Below, one piece after another: positions 45,501-54,600 of a stretch of DNA of 64,000 nucleotides (position 1 is its first letter; every line of letters begins with the position of its first letter). This DNA comes from Lewinellaceae bacterium (lineage in GTDB: Bacteria > Bacteroidota > Bacteroidia > Chitinophagales > Saprospiraceae). A program made the translations under genes and the position numbers. A model generated the notes under the pieces. The model searched no databases, was not told the origin of the DNA, and saw nothing but the letters and a program-made list of their open reading frames with translations. The stretch is taken from positions 3,042,501 through 3,106,500 of the forward strand of contig JACJYR010000001.1 in the NCBI GenBank assembly GCA_020636005.1, read 5' to 3'.

Positions 45501-45891
45501 CCATGGCCAATTGCAGGGCCTCGGCGCCCACTGGGAACTCTGGATGCTGCAACAGGGCGGCATGACGAACCTGGAAGCGCTGCGCTGCGCCACCATCAAC
45601 GGCGCCATTTCCCTCGGCATGGACGACCAACTCGGCTCCATCAAACCCGGCAAACTCGCCGACCTGATTGTGCTGGATAAAAACCCCTTGCAGGACATCC
45701 GCAACTCGGAATTCGTGAAATACACTATGGTCAACGGCAGGCTCTACGACGCCGCCACGATGAACGAAATCGGCAACTACGACCGGAAGCGGACGAAGTT
45801 CTATTTCGAACAGCCGGGCAGCGGGAATGGGTATCCGTATTTCAGGGAGACGGGGAGTTTTATGGTGCCTCAGTGTTGTTGGAGGGATTGA
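42571..45891 (+). CDS. Exported TolB-propeller + amidohydrolase fusion protein
   Basis: 1106 residues from ATG 42571 (signal peptide MKLKLTFFLLFAAITLTAQ). Residues about 40-660 hold two series of PD40/TolB blades (SPDGKKILFTSDAGG, PSVSPDGRYVYFSEDMYPGG, PSFSPDGKFIVYQKEEG). Residues about 670-1080 are an amidohydrolase: metal motif IMPGIIDAHAHSG, the segment DGHTTVEHNIPV, NLGAHGQLQGLG, and the closing GSIKPGKLADLIVLDKNPL. Usual architecture in Bacteroidota, periplasmic or secreted, with unknown substrate. Its first 60 codons are repeated as a pseudogene at 40119-40356, on the other side of the ATPase/nuclease genes. Confidence 0.88.
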   Translation: MKLKLTFFLLFAAITLTAQDKKDDKKWDVNNPPGDNWNWKPVQFTTNEGTWMNLDVSPDGKTIVFDMLGDIYKMPITGGKATPLRQGIAWESQPRFSPDGKKILFTSDAGGGDNCWTMNADSTDAKQITTEDFRLLNNSVWIDNQYFVARKHFTSGRSLGAGEMWMYHITGGEGLQLTERKNDQQDVNEPSVSPDGRYVYFSEDMYPGGSFQYNKDPNSQIFVIRRYDRQEGKVEDVITGPGGATRPQVSNDGNLLAYIKRVRTKTVLYVADLRTGEEWPLFDQLSKDQQEAWTIFGTYPGFDWMPADNEIVIYGLGKIWRVPVGLGMEKPAKVVEIPFTVDVNMKVAETVRPKQKAFTENMEVKVIRGAVTSPDGDLVAFNAVGKLWLGPLTQNDNSPGKISLKGENEDDFLFEPSFNPNNTLEFAFVSWDDEKLGAIWTASFEEYDQPFVYKKLTKEPAIYRTPSFSPDGKFIVYQKEEGNSHQGYTHCKEPGIYLMAADGSGEPKLLSPQGEFPQFSADGKRVFYQKGGYIFGSLTKSVESVDLSGEDKKEHFDGKYAQRYVISPDNNWVAWSELYKVYVAPFPKTGKKIGLTSSTKAVPVAQVARDAGINIHWSADSKTLHWTLGNEYFTDDLTERFKFLEGSLDSLPPMDSVGLKINLTLPMDKPQGLVAFTNARIITMEGNSVIEKGTVLVEGNVIKEVGARVSVPRNAKVIDCAGKTIMPGIIDAHAHSGNFRYGLSPQKQWEYYANLAYGVTTSHDPSANSEMVFAQSELIKAGYMVGPRLFSTGTILYGADGDFKAVINSLDDAKSALRRTAAFGAFSVKSYNQPRREQRQQVIEAARQLGIQVVPEGGSFFFHNLSMVVDGHTTVEHNIPVVPLYRDVTTLWAATHTHNTPTLIVSYGAVSGEYYWYQHTNVWEKERLLAFTPRGVVDSRARHRTMIPEEEYENGHILTSKSLKKLTDAGVKINLGAHGQLQGLGAHWELWMLQQGGMTNLEALRCATINGAISLGMDDQLGSIKPGKLADLIVLDKNPLQDIRNSEFVKYTMVNGRLYDAATMNEIGNYDRKRTKFYFEQPGSGNGYPYFRETGSFMVPQCCWRD

Positions 45892-45959
45892 GGAAGGTTT
45901 TCATAAAACTGAATTTGGTCTCTATTTTGAAGAAAATCAGTTTGTTGAAACAAATATTT

Positions 45960-45997
45960 GTATCATTTTGACCAATTTGTTTACTCAAAAATGATAC
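45960..45997. promoter_or_regulatory. Inverted repeat upstream of the methyltransferase gene
   Basis: GTATCATTTT (45960-45969) and its exact inverse AAAATGATAC (45988-45997) separated by 18 bp, ending 33 bp before the start codon at 46031. A TACTTTTG -7-like box overlaps the right arm (45995-46002). It could be an operator or a leader hairpin. Confidence 0.45.
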
Positions 45998-46030
45998 TTT
46001 TGTTAGTTTTGCCAATACCAATTTAACCTG

Positions 46031-49000
46031 ATGCACTATATGTCTCCATCCTTGAATCGTGGTTTTGAGCTACTTGATATGCTACGTCCTGATGGAGAGG
46101 TAATAGACAATTTGATTCAAGTTCATTATTCAGGTGAAAGCCTTGATTACGACAAGTATGACTTTGAATTCTTTCATGTTGATACAATCATAGCTCTCGA
46201 AGGAGCTGCCCGTTACAAGGCTGATTTCGTTTATTTCAGAACCTTTTCAGAAAGGCCTCCTATTCCTCAGATTTACATCTACGATTACGTTGATAAACAA
46301 TACAATGCTAAAGACTTGACCGACTTGCACCGTCAGCTTTGGAGTGCAGTGCAAGTACCCATGTTTTTCATCTTCACCGAGTTTGAAATTAAAATTTTTA
46401 ATGCCTTCGAAGCACCTGTAGTGGGAAAACGAATTGTATCGGAAGCACTTGAAACCATACAATTGGCAGCCTTTTTTGATGAAAAGGCATCTGAGTTTTC
46501 AGCGAAAAAATTTGATAATGGGACGTTTTGGGAGAGTTCTTCTTATGCCGGAAACTTTAAGTTCAGTGGCAGTGCCTACGAACAGCTTTTACGAGAACTA
46601 AAAAATACGCTTAAGGATATAGTCCGCAGCAAAATTCTGCCTGTAGACATTGCTAAAAAGCTGTTAATCAGAGCAATTCTTATTAAATATTTGGAGGAGC
46701 GGAAAGATGATGAAGGTAGAACAGTTTTTCCTAAAAAAGGTGAAGTCAGACGTTATGAAAATGACAAAACGTCGAACGCCCCATATCCGAAAGATTTTTT
46801 TGAATATTTTTCGGAAGGTGCTACTTCGTTTACAGAGGTATTGAAAAAAAAGGGGGCATGTGTCAAACTTTTCCAAGACCTTTCAGAACACTTCAACGGG
46901 GAAATCTTTAAGTTAGATGCTGAAGAAGAAAAGGCACTTTTGGAAGCCGATTTAACCCGTCTCGTCTATTTCCTTGAAAAGAATCTGAAGGGCAAGCAGT
47001 TTACTTTGTGGCAACTTTATTCTTTTGACGACCTGCCAATTGAGTTAATTAGCAATGTTTACGAAGAATTTTTGGAAGCCAAGCAGGGAGTCGTTTATAC
47101 TCCGCCCTACTTAGTCAACTTTCTTTTGGAGGAGGCAATGCCTTTGCAGGATTTGAACGAATCATTTAAAATCATTGACCCTGCTTGTGGTTCCGGTGTC
47201 TTTCTGGTTGGAGCCTATAAACGTTTGATTTACAGATGGCGGGCAAACAACGGCTGGAAAAAGCCTTCCATGAATGTGCTGAAAAGACTGTTAAAAGAGA
47301 ACGTTTTTGGAGTAGATGAATTAGAGGAGGCTGTCAATCTTTCCATGTTCAGCTTGAGCCTTGCGCTTTGCGACGAACTTTCTCCCATAGCAATTTGGAA
47401 TGAATTGAAGTTCGATAACCTGAAGGGCAGCAACCTTTTTGATAAAGACTTTTTTGAATTGATTGAAAAAAATGTCTTACCCAAGGATTTCAACTTGGTT
47501 ATTGGAAATCCCCCATTTAAGCCCGAATTCTCCCCTGCTGCCAATAGGCTCGAAGCGAAAAGAATTGAAGAAAAAAAGGAACGGAAAGTCGAGGTTGAAG
47601 GAAAAATTGAGAAGATAAAAATACCGGGTAACCAGATTGCCTTGCTCTTTTTAGACCAAGCCATCCAACTCACTAAGCCAGATGGTTTGCTTTGCCTAAT
47701 ACTCCCTTCCACTGATTTCCTGTACAACCACAATTCTGACAAGTTCAGGACGTATTTCCTGACAAATTACCATACCCCGCAAATCCTTGACTTCACCAAT
47801 CTCAGCGGGTGTCTCTTTGGCAATGCCAACGTGTCAGTAATTGCTCTATTTTCTCAAAATAAGAAACCAGAGAATTTGGATACCATCCGGCATATTACTG
47901 TCCGGCGGAATCAGGTAGCGGAGGAACGGATTTTCTTTGAATTGGACTACTATGATTTCCATTCTGTGCCATTTGATGATTCTATTGGGATGAGCTTTTT
48001 ATGGAAGGCGAATTTGTTTGGAGGAGGAAGGCTTGGAAGGCTAATTACAAGATTAAATGGAATCAAACCTACATTGGGAGAATTCTTGAAAAACAAAAAG
48101 AAATATAATGGTTGGGGGTATGGGGAAGGTATTACAATTGGCGATAGGCGTAAAATTCTGTTGCGAGAAAAAATTGCAAGAAATGAATTACCCGATGGAG
48201 AATTAAGTTATGAACAAATTGAGAAACTAAAGAAGGATTTCAAACCAGCGGAATGGCTTACCGGAAAAGAAGCGATTGATGCACGTTCAATTGATGAAAC
48301 CGGAATAAAATTGAATGAAATATTTAAGATAAAGGAAAAGTATTTTTATAGAAATGCCGAATCAAAGAAAAGCATTTTTCAATTTCCTCATATTTTGATA
48401 AAAGAAGTTATCTCTGGAAACAAAATCCCTGTTGTCTTTCTGGAAGACAAGTATTTAGTATTTAATATTAGAATGGTTGGGATACATGCTCCTGAATCAC
48501 AAAAACATGAATTGTTTGAGCTTTATTCTGTTATTAAAAACAATGATACTTACGTTTTCTACACTGCCTGTACAAGTTCTGAATATGCGGTGAGTTTAAA
48601 AAATACTAATGCCTTACAAAAAAAGGACATTGATAAGCTGCCTTACCCTCACAACAATCTAAACAAGCTAGAGCTTTCTCCAACAGAGCAAATATTGAGA
48701 GAAGATACTCTAAATTATTGGCTTGATTACTCAACAGGTCTGAAAACCGATGATTTGCCTTTGTTTAATAACGTCACCCCGGAACAATTGAAACAATTTG
48801 GAAAAGTTTTCTGCGATGTCCTCAACTCCGTTTACGAAGATTTCCACCCATATCAACACATCCCAACAGATAATTTTATCTGCTTTCCTTTCTACATTGG
48901 TGAAAGGCCGAGCATTGAAATCCCCGATAAAGAAAACCTCGAAAAACACCTCAATCAATTACTCATCCGTGAAAACCCCCGTGCCAATCTCAGAATCACA

Positions 49001-49138
49001 AGGATTATGAGATTATACGACCATAACGTCATTTATATAATCAAACCAAAACAGCTAAGGTACTGGTTGCGCTCCGTTGCCATTCGGGATGCCGATGCGA
49101 CTTTTGCCGATATGGTAGCCCAGGAATACCAACTTTAA
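46031..49138 (+). CDS. N6-adenine DNA methyltransferase (Eco57I/type IIG-like)
   Basis: 1035 residues. Motif I IIDPACGSGVFL is at about residue 382, motif IV (catalytic) IGNPPF at about 491, with a TPPYLVNFLLEEAMP segment before and the QIALLFLDQAIQ helix after; this is the gamma-type order of Eco57I/TaqI-like enzymes. Residues 1-150 (ADFVYF...QIYIYDYVD...LHRQLWSAVQVPMFF) are a separate N-terminal domain with a strand pattern like a PD-(D/E)XK fold, but without a clear Glu-X-Lys. The C-terminal 400 residues should be the target-recognition and helical part. AT-rich compared with the amidohydrolase gene before it. The next gene starts 6 bp downstream. Confidence 0.85.
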   Translation: MHYMSPSLNRGFELLDMLRPDGEVIDNLIQVHYSGESLDYDKYDFEFFHVDTIIALEGAARYKADFVYFRTFSERPPIPQIYIYDYVDKQYNAKDLTDLHRQLWSAVQVPMFFIFTEFEIKIFNAFEAPVVGKRIVSEALETIQLAAFFDEKASEFSAKKFDNGTFWESSSYAGNFKFSGSAYEQLLRELKNTLKDIVRSKILPVDIAKKLLIRAILIKYLEERKDDEGRTVFPKKGEVRRYENDKTSNAPYPKDFFEYFSEGATSFTEVLKKKGACVKLFQDLSEHFNGEIFKLDAEEEKALLEADLTRLVYFLEKNLKGKQFTLWQLYSFDDLPIELISNVYEEFLEAKQGVVYTPPYLVNFLLEEAMPLQDLNESFKIIDPACGSGVFLVGAYKRLIYRWRANNGWKKPSMNVLKRLLKENVFGVDELEEAVNLSMFSLSLALCDELSPIAIWNELKFDNLKGSNLFDKDFFELIEKNVLPKDFNLVIGNPPFKPEFSPAANRLEAKRIEEKKERKVEVEGKIEKIKIPGNQIALLFLDQAIQLTKPDGLLCLILPSTDFLYNHNSDKFRTYFLTNYHTPQILDFTNLSGCLFGNANVSVIALFSQNKKPENLDTIRHITVRRNQVAEERIFFELDYYDFHSVPFDDSIGMSFLWKANLFGGGRLGRLITRLNGIKPTLGEFLKNKKKYNGWGYGEGITIGDRRKILLREKIARNELPDGELSYEQIEKLKKDFKPAEWLTGKEAIDARSIDETGIKLNEIFKIKEKYFYRNAESKKSIFQFPHILIKEVISGNKIPVVFLEDKYLVFNIRMVGIHAPESQKHELFELYSVIKNNDTYVFYTACTSSEYAVSLKNTNALQKKDIDKLPYPHNNLNKLELSPTEQILREDTLNYWLDYSTGLKTDDLPLFNNVTPEQLKQFGKVFCDVLNSVYEDFHPYQHIPTDNFICFPFYIGERPSIEIPDKENLEKHLNQLLIRENPRANLRITRIMRLYDHNVIYIIKPKQLRYWLRSVAIRDADATFADMVAQEYQL

Positions 49139-49144
49139 ACCAAC

Positions 49145-49837
49145 ATGAATTTATCCGAGCATCAATATTCCGGTAGTGCAGGAAGTTTGGATTTCCCCAA
49201 GACTAACAAGCCTGTTGAGTCTGTCATAACTTATATTTCTAATGTTGCCGAGTTATTTGCTGTGGCGTTTAAAAATACTACTATAGAAAATGAACCAGGG
49301 TTAAATCAAAAATTATGTGATCTTCTCAACCTTCATGTGGGATTACGACCATATTGGTTCGATAAGGAAAACATACAACAACCTGAAAAGGGAAACAGCC
49401 CAAGGACAGATATTGGGGTAAAAACCAGAGAGTATTTAACAATCAATACTTTGACTATTGAAAGGGGAAATACCTTTTTTGAATTAGAAGCCAAACGTTT
49501 GCCAGCGCCCAGTAAAGCCAGAGAAAGGGAGTATGTGGTCGGAAATAACAAGAAAACGGGTGGAATTGAACGGTTCAAAATAGGCGAACACGGCAAGAAA
49601 GTATTGTATGGAGGCTTAATTGCCTTTGTACAGAAAAGTGAATTTAGAGATTTGCATTCCACCATTAACAGTTGGATAGAAGAACTTTATGACCATACGG
49701 AATTTTGGAATGTAGCTGATAAGCTCGTTTCATGCGGCTCTACAGATTCATGCGCAAGATTCTTATCAAAAAGCAAGAGAAGTGAGGGTATTTCATCCCA
49801 TATTTCGTTATACCATTGGTGGGTCAAATTGAATTAA
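49145..49837 (+). CDS. PD-(D/E)XK-like putative restriction nuclease paired with the methyltransferase
   Basis: 230 residues, 6 bp after the methyltransferase. The core looks like PD-(D/E)XK: PRTDIGVKT (Asp) followed after about 30 residues by FFELEAKRLP (Glu-Ala-Lys). A characteristic REYVVGNNKKTGGIERFKIGEHGK segment follows, then helices with WIEELYDHTEFWN. I know such proteins only as uncharacterised neighbours of methyltransferases. In this context a restriction or phage-defence nuclease is the natural inference; recognition would lie in the methyltransferase. Confidence 0.65.
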   Translation: MNLSEHQYSGSAGSLDFPKTNKPVESVITYISNVAELFAVAFKNTTIENEPGLNQKLCDLLNLHVGLRPYWFDKENIQQPEKGNSPRTDIGVKTREYLTINTLTIERGNTFFELEAKRLPAPSKAREREYVVGNNKKTGGIERFKIGEHGKKVLYGGLIAFVQKSEFRDLHSTINSWIEELYDHTEFWNVADKLVSCGSTDSCARFLSKSKRSEGISSHISLYHWWVKLN

Positions 49838-49905
49838 TTGTAATCCTGAAATTTTCTCAATTCCCACCTATCTTCACCCTCCTTTTTCACTAAACCTCAT
49901 CCACA

Positions 49906-51450
49906 ATGCGACAGCTATTTACCCTCGCCCTTGCCCTCCTGTTTTGCTACGCAAACATAGCGGCCCAACCGGGCAGCCCCCTCCCCGCCTTCCTGCGCGA
50001 CAGCCTCGACACCTACGTCACCCGCGCACTTACGCAATGGAACATCCCCGGCGTGGCCGTCGGGGTGGTGAAGGACGGCAAACTGGTGCTGGCAAAAGGC
50101 TATGGTGTGCTCGAAACCGGCAAACCGGAGAAGGTGGACGCCAACACCCTTTTTGCCATTGGCTCCAACACCAAGGCATTTACCGGCACCCTCCTCGCCC
50201 TGCTCGAAAACGACGGGCTTTGCAAACTCGAAGAGCCCGTGGTGAAATTCCTGCCCCATTTCAACCTCCAGGACGATTGGGTAGAGCAGCACCTCAACCT
50301 GCAGGACGTCGTGAGCCACCGCATCGGCATGGAGACTTTCCAGGGCGATTTCATGTACTGGACAAGTGACCTTACACAGGAGCAGGTCATTGAGAAGTTC
50401 GGGAAACTGACCCCCGTCTATCCCTTCCGCACCACCTGGGGCTATTGCAATGCCGGCTTCCTGATAGCCGGCCAGTGCATCGAACGCATCAGCGGAAAAC
50501 CCTGGGAGGACAACCTGCGCCAGCGCATCTTCCAACCGCTGAAAATGAACCGCACCCTGGCCCTCAGCGCCGAAATTGACCAGGCGACCAACGCCGCAAA
50601 AGCGCATACCATTGACCCCGAAACGGGCGAATTGTTGAAAACGCCTTATGGCAAAATTGACAACCTCGCCCCGGCGGCCAGCATTTTCAGCAGTGTGGAA
50701 GACATGGGCCATTGGCTCATTGCACAGCTCGACAGCGGTCGCTATGAAGGCCAAACTGTGCTGCCTTACAAAGTATTGCGGCGCACCCGCCAGCCCCTCA
50801 GCATAGAGGGCCGCCGCTCTACGACGTCGTATGGTATCCGCCGGCACTACGCCCTCTACGGCATGGGCTGGGAACTCAGCGACTACGACGGCTGGGAAGA
50901 AATCTCGCATACCGGCGGCGTCAATGGCTTCGTGACCAGCGTCACGATGTACCCGGAGCAAAACCTCGGCGTTGTGGTGCTGACCAATACGGATGCCAAT
51001 GCCTTTTTCGTGGCACTGAAAAGGGAAATCGTGGATGCCTACCTCGGCCTGCCTTACCGGAATTACAGTGCCACCTATCTGGAGGGCCAAAATGCCCAAT
51101 TCAAGGAGGAGATGGAAAACATTCACCGGATGCGGGACACCATTGCGCAGCACCCAAAGACCACCCTTATCCTTGAAAAATATGCAGGGCACTACGAAAA
51201 CGAGGCATACGGCAGCATAGACATGGTGAAAGATGGCGACGGTCTAAAGCTCACTTTCCAGCACCACTCCAAACTCATTGGCAGGTTGGGGCCGTTGGGC
51301 GGCGACCGTTTCCTGCTTTCTTTCAACGATCCGCTTTTTGGTGTAAAAACCGTGCATTTTACCACGGAGAATGGAAGAGTGAAAACATTTACTTTAGCGC
51401 TGGCGGATTTCCTGGAGATTACAACTTATGAATTTGTGAGGAAAGGGTAG
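49906..51450 (+). CDS. Serine hydrolase of the class C beta-lactamase family with DUF3471-like tail
   Basis: 514 residues with signal peptide (MRQLFTLALALLFCYANIAAQ). SxxK at Ser87-Lys90 (SNTK), YxN as YCN in WGYCNAGF, and a KTG-like HTGG in SHTGGVNGF. The last 110 residues (after KYAGHYENEAYG) form a beta-barrel like the DUF3471/lipocalin-type domain of esterase EstB relatives. Family members are D-amino-acid peptidases or esterases; resistance to beta-lactams is not implied. Periplasmic. Confidence 0.85.
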   Translation: MRQLFTLALALLFCYANIAAQPGSPLPAFLRDSLDTYVTRALTQWNIPGVAVGVVKDGKLVLAKGYGVLETGKPEKVDANTLFAIGSNTKAFTGTLLALLENDGLCKLEEPVVKFLPHFNLQDDWVEQHLNLQDVVSHRIGMETFQGDFMYWTSDLTQEQVIEKFGKLTPVYPFRTTWGYCNAGFLIAGQCIERISGKPWEDNLRQRIFQPLKMNRTLALSAEIDQATNAAKAHTIDPETGELLKTPYGKIDNLAPAASIFSSVEDMGHWLIAQLDSGRYEGQTVLPYKVLRRTRQPLSIEGRRSTTSYGIRRHYALYGMGWELSDYDGWEEISHTGGVNGFVTSVTMYPEQNLGVVVLTNTDANAFFVALKREIVDAYLGLPYRNYSATYLEGQNAQFKEEMENIHRMRDTIAQHPKTTLILEKYAGHYENEAYGSIDMVKDGDGLKLTFQHHSKLIGRLGPLGGDRFLLSFNDPLFGVKTVHFTTENGRVKTFTLALADFLEITTYEFVRKG

Positions 51451-51605
51451 GGTGGAAGTTGGGTTCAGTTCAGCCACATACTTCCCGGCTCAGTAAAAAA
51501 ATGGATCTCAAACAAAGTCGTAAAGTCACAAAGCATTCAATATCAAATCATTGCCTCTTCGCTTCTTTGCCTGCGGCACAGGAATATGAACATTCCCAAC
51601 TTCCC

Positions 51606-54600
51606 TCAAAAAACCGCCCCCACCTGCGCCCGGCCCACATGAACCAGCTTCGCATCCCCCGTCTTCCGGCCCTCGTAAGTAATGCCCACCCGGATGTTTT
51701 TCGCCACCTGCCTGTCCAGCGTCACGTTCCAGATGAAGTTTTTTCCGTTTTGCAAACCCTGTAAAAAGGCAAAGCCCACGGGCGAATTGGCCTGTCCGCT
51801 AAATTTGATGTTCACATAAGAAAACTCCGAGCGGATGGACGTGGTGGCGCTTTGATTGAAGGCCGTTTCCCATTTCAGGTCGTTGGTGGTGGCGTTTTCT
51901 CCCTCGCTGCCAAGTTGGTTTTTCGAGCGCTCAAAACGCCAGGTGACGCCTGTGCGGAACTTATTGGAAGGCTGGAAAGTAAGCTGGGGCTTTGTTTCAA
52001 AAGAACGGATTTCGTAGCGCTTGTTTTCAAATTGCTCCGAATCCTGCCGGTCCTTGCCCAGGGTGAAGGCACTCTGGAAACTCAACCACTTCGTCACGTT
52101 CCAGCGGGTTTTGAAAAACTGCTCCTGCAGGCGGCGGCTCTCAAATCCCGTTGTTTGCACCAGCTTGTTCTGGTTGTCGGACATACCCAGTTGCAGGTCG
52201 TACTTCGGGTCGGAGCGGTTGAAAAACAGCGTGTTATAGACCGTTGAGCGGGTGGACACCAGCGCCGTGTCTTCGATGTTCAGTTGGAAAGGGTTCCACG
52301 GGCTGACACCGTCCGCTTCCCGCACTTTGCGGTTGATTTGCAGGGAGCTTTGGGTGGAAAATTTTCCCAAAAAACGCTTCAGGCCGGCGGCATTAAACCA
52401 CACAGCCTTGGGTTCCAGGCGCAGGCTTTGATTGAAGGTCACGTTGTTGGTTCGGATAAATTCATCTGTAAAAACGGTCACCCGCAGCGCATTCGCCAAA
52501 TCCTGGAACGGGGCGATTTCTACCTCGTCCAATTGCACCTTGCCGTCGCCGTTGCGGTCGGTCCATTGGTGGGTACCTTCCCCGGCGGGCACTTGAAGGT
52601 AGGTGAATTCCAACTTGCGCTCCTGGCCGGAGCCGATCTCGTAGCTCGTCGCACTTTGCACCACACCACGCAGCAGGTTCAGCGAGTAGTCCAGCCTGCC
52701 GAGGTAGGTGTCTGAGGGGTCGAGTTTGGTGAGTGTGGTGTCCCGGATGGTCAGTTGCCGCCAGGTAAAGTTCCAGCCAAGGCGGGAGTTGCGGCTTTGC
52801 TGCCAGTTGCCGTTCAGGTTCAGTTCGTCGGCCAGGGTAGAGGCGGAGAAGTCGGTGCCATCGGGCGCATAATCATAGCGGCGCAGGTAGTTGGTGCTGA
52901 AGTTAAACGTTTCATTTTCAGGGGTTTCGAGATAGACTTTCATCAAATCATAATAGAAACTGGCCTTGTTCAGCGTGTCTGGCTCGCCGTTTTGGGGGCT
53001 TTTGGTGAAACGGCTGTTCCGCTCCCGCTCGCCATATACACCCAGTTTCCAGTATTTGGTGCCGAGGCTGTCCCGCAAAAAGGGGATGGCCACATTGGCC
53101 TTCGGGCGAATAAAACGGCTGTTTTCACTCAGACTATTCGTGGTCAAAAAATCCCCCTGCACCCAGATGTCGTAGCCATTTTTCAAAAAAGCATACCTGC
53201 CAAAATGCCGCTGCCCGGTATAGACCGTGTCCCGCAGAAAAGCGCCGTAGCGGTATTCCAAACTTCCCACATCCGGAGAGCGCAGCACGAAGCCCGCATT
53301 GGCCAAATGCTCGTCCGTCAGGCGACGGTTCACGGCCACGTCGTTGGCCCCTGTGTTGGTGTTCCAGTCACGGGTGAATTCAGCAGGCCGGTAGGGGTTC
53401 AGTTCCTTGAATTTTTGCTGGGCAAATTCGTAGTTGGCTTCCGTTTCTAAGCGCCACGTCTTGCCCCTGCCCCCTAAAGGGGGACCACTCCGGGAAAGAC
53501 TATCCTTGGGGTTTCCCGGAGTAGGTTCCCCTTTAGGGGGCAGGGGCCGGGGCCGGGACAGCTCAAACACCTGCCGCACCCCCACCGTTGCCGCCATGCC
53601 CACGTTGTCGCCGTCGTCCACAGCGGAGAGGCGGTTTTGGTCAAAATTGCTCAGGGCGACCTCTGCCCGTACTTTGGTCTTTTTGGAAGGATTCCATTCG
53701 CTGCCAGCCGTGTACAATTGCTGGCGGTTGGGCGCTACCAACCTGCGCACAGGTTCGTACTCGCCATTGGGCAACCCCGTCACGGGGTCGGGGGCTACCC
53801 AGCGAAAGACACGGCCATTTGCGGGTGTCTCGGTGTCCAGCACGTAGTTGCCGCTGCCAGGGCCTACGGGAGAGAAGCCTGCCGTGTATTTGGCCAATTC
53901 CTGGTTGACGCTGTACACCAGCACATCGTAGTACAGGACGCCGCCTACGGTCGTATCCCGCAGTTCGTACAGCACCCGAAAGGCGCTGAACTCCTCCACC
54001 GTGTCAATGGCGCTCACCACGGCACTGAGGGAACTGTCACCTGCCACCCGGAGCGCTTCCAGTTCAATTTGCGAAAACTCTTCATCAATAGGGCGCTTGC
54101 TGTCCTGCTCGGAATAGGTGTTGAGGTAGAGGCGGAGTTTTTCACTTTGATACTCCGTGTTCAGGGCGTAGAGCGAGCGGGTGTAGTTCTGCACATTGTA
54201 GTCGAACTCCACCACGATGCGGCTGTCTTTGGTCACCAAGCGGCGGTTGGTGAAGGTGAGGTGCCCGGCGTTGTAGTCAATCACGTAGTCGGCATCCAGC
54301 CCCCGCTGCATGATTTGCCCATCGAAAAAAACCTTCTCCGTACCTGCCAGCACGATGATAAAACGCTCGCCCTCAGCGCCTTCAAGGCGGTATGGCCCCT
54401 GGTTGCCTTCCTGCGCCGTGATCGAGTTCCGGGCGAACTTCCCCCGGGCGATGGCCACGCTTCCCTGGGTTAGAAGCGAGGTGTGAGAAGTGAGAGGTGA
54501 GGCCGTCCCTCGTCCGCCGTCCATCGTCCACCGCCTGCTAAACGTCGCCCCTTGCAGTTTTTTAAAATAATTCATGAAATAGCTGTTCGGGCGGGCCAGC

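Noticed and set aside
49915..51192. A 425-codon minus-strand frame
   Set aside because: Antisense shadow of the serine hydrolase gene, which has intact catalytic motifs and a signal peptide.
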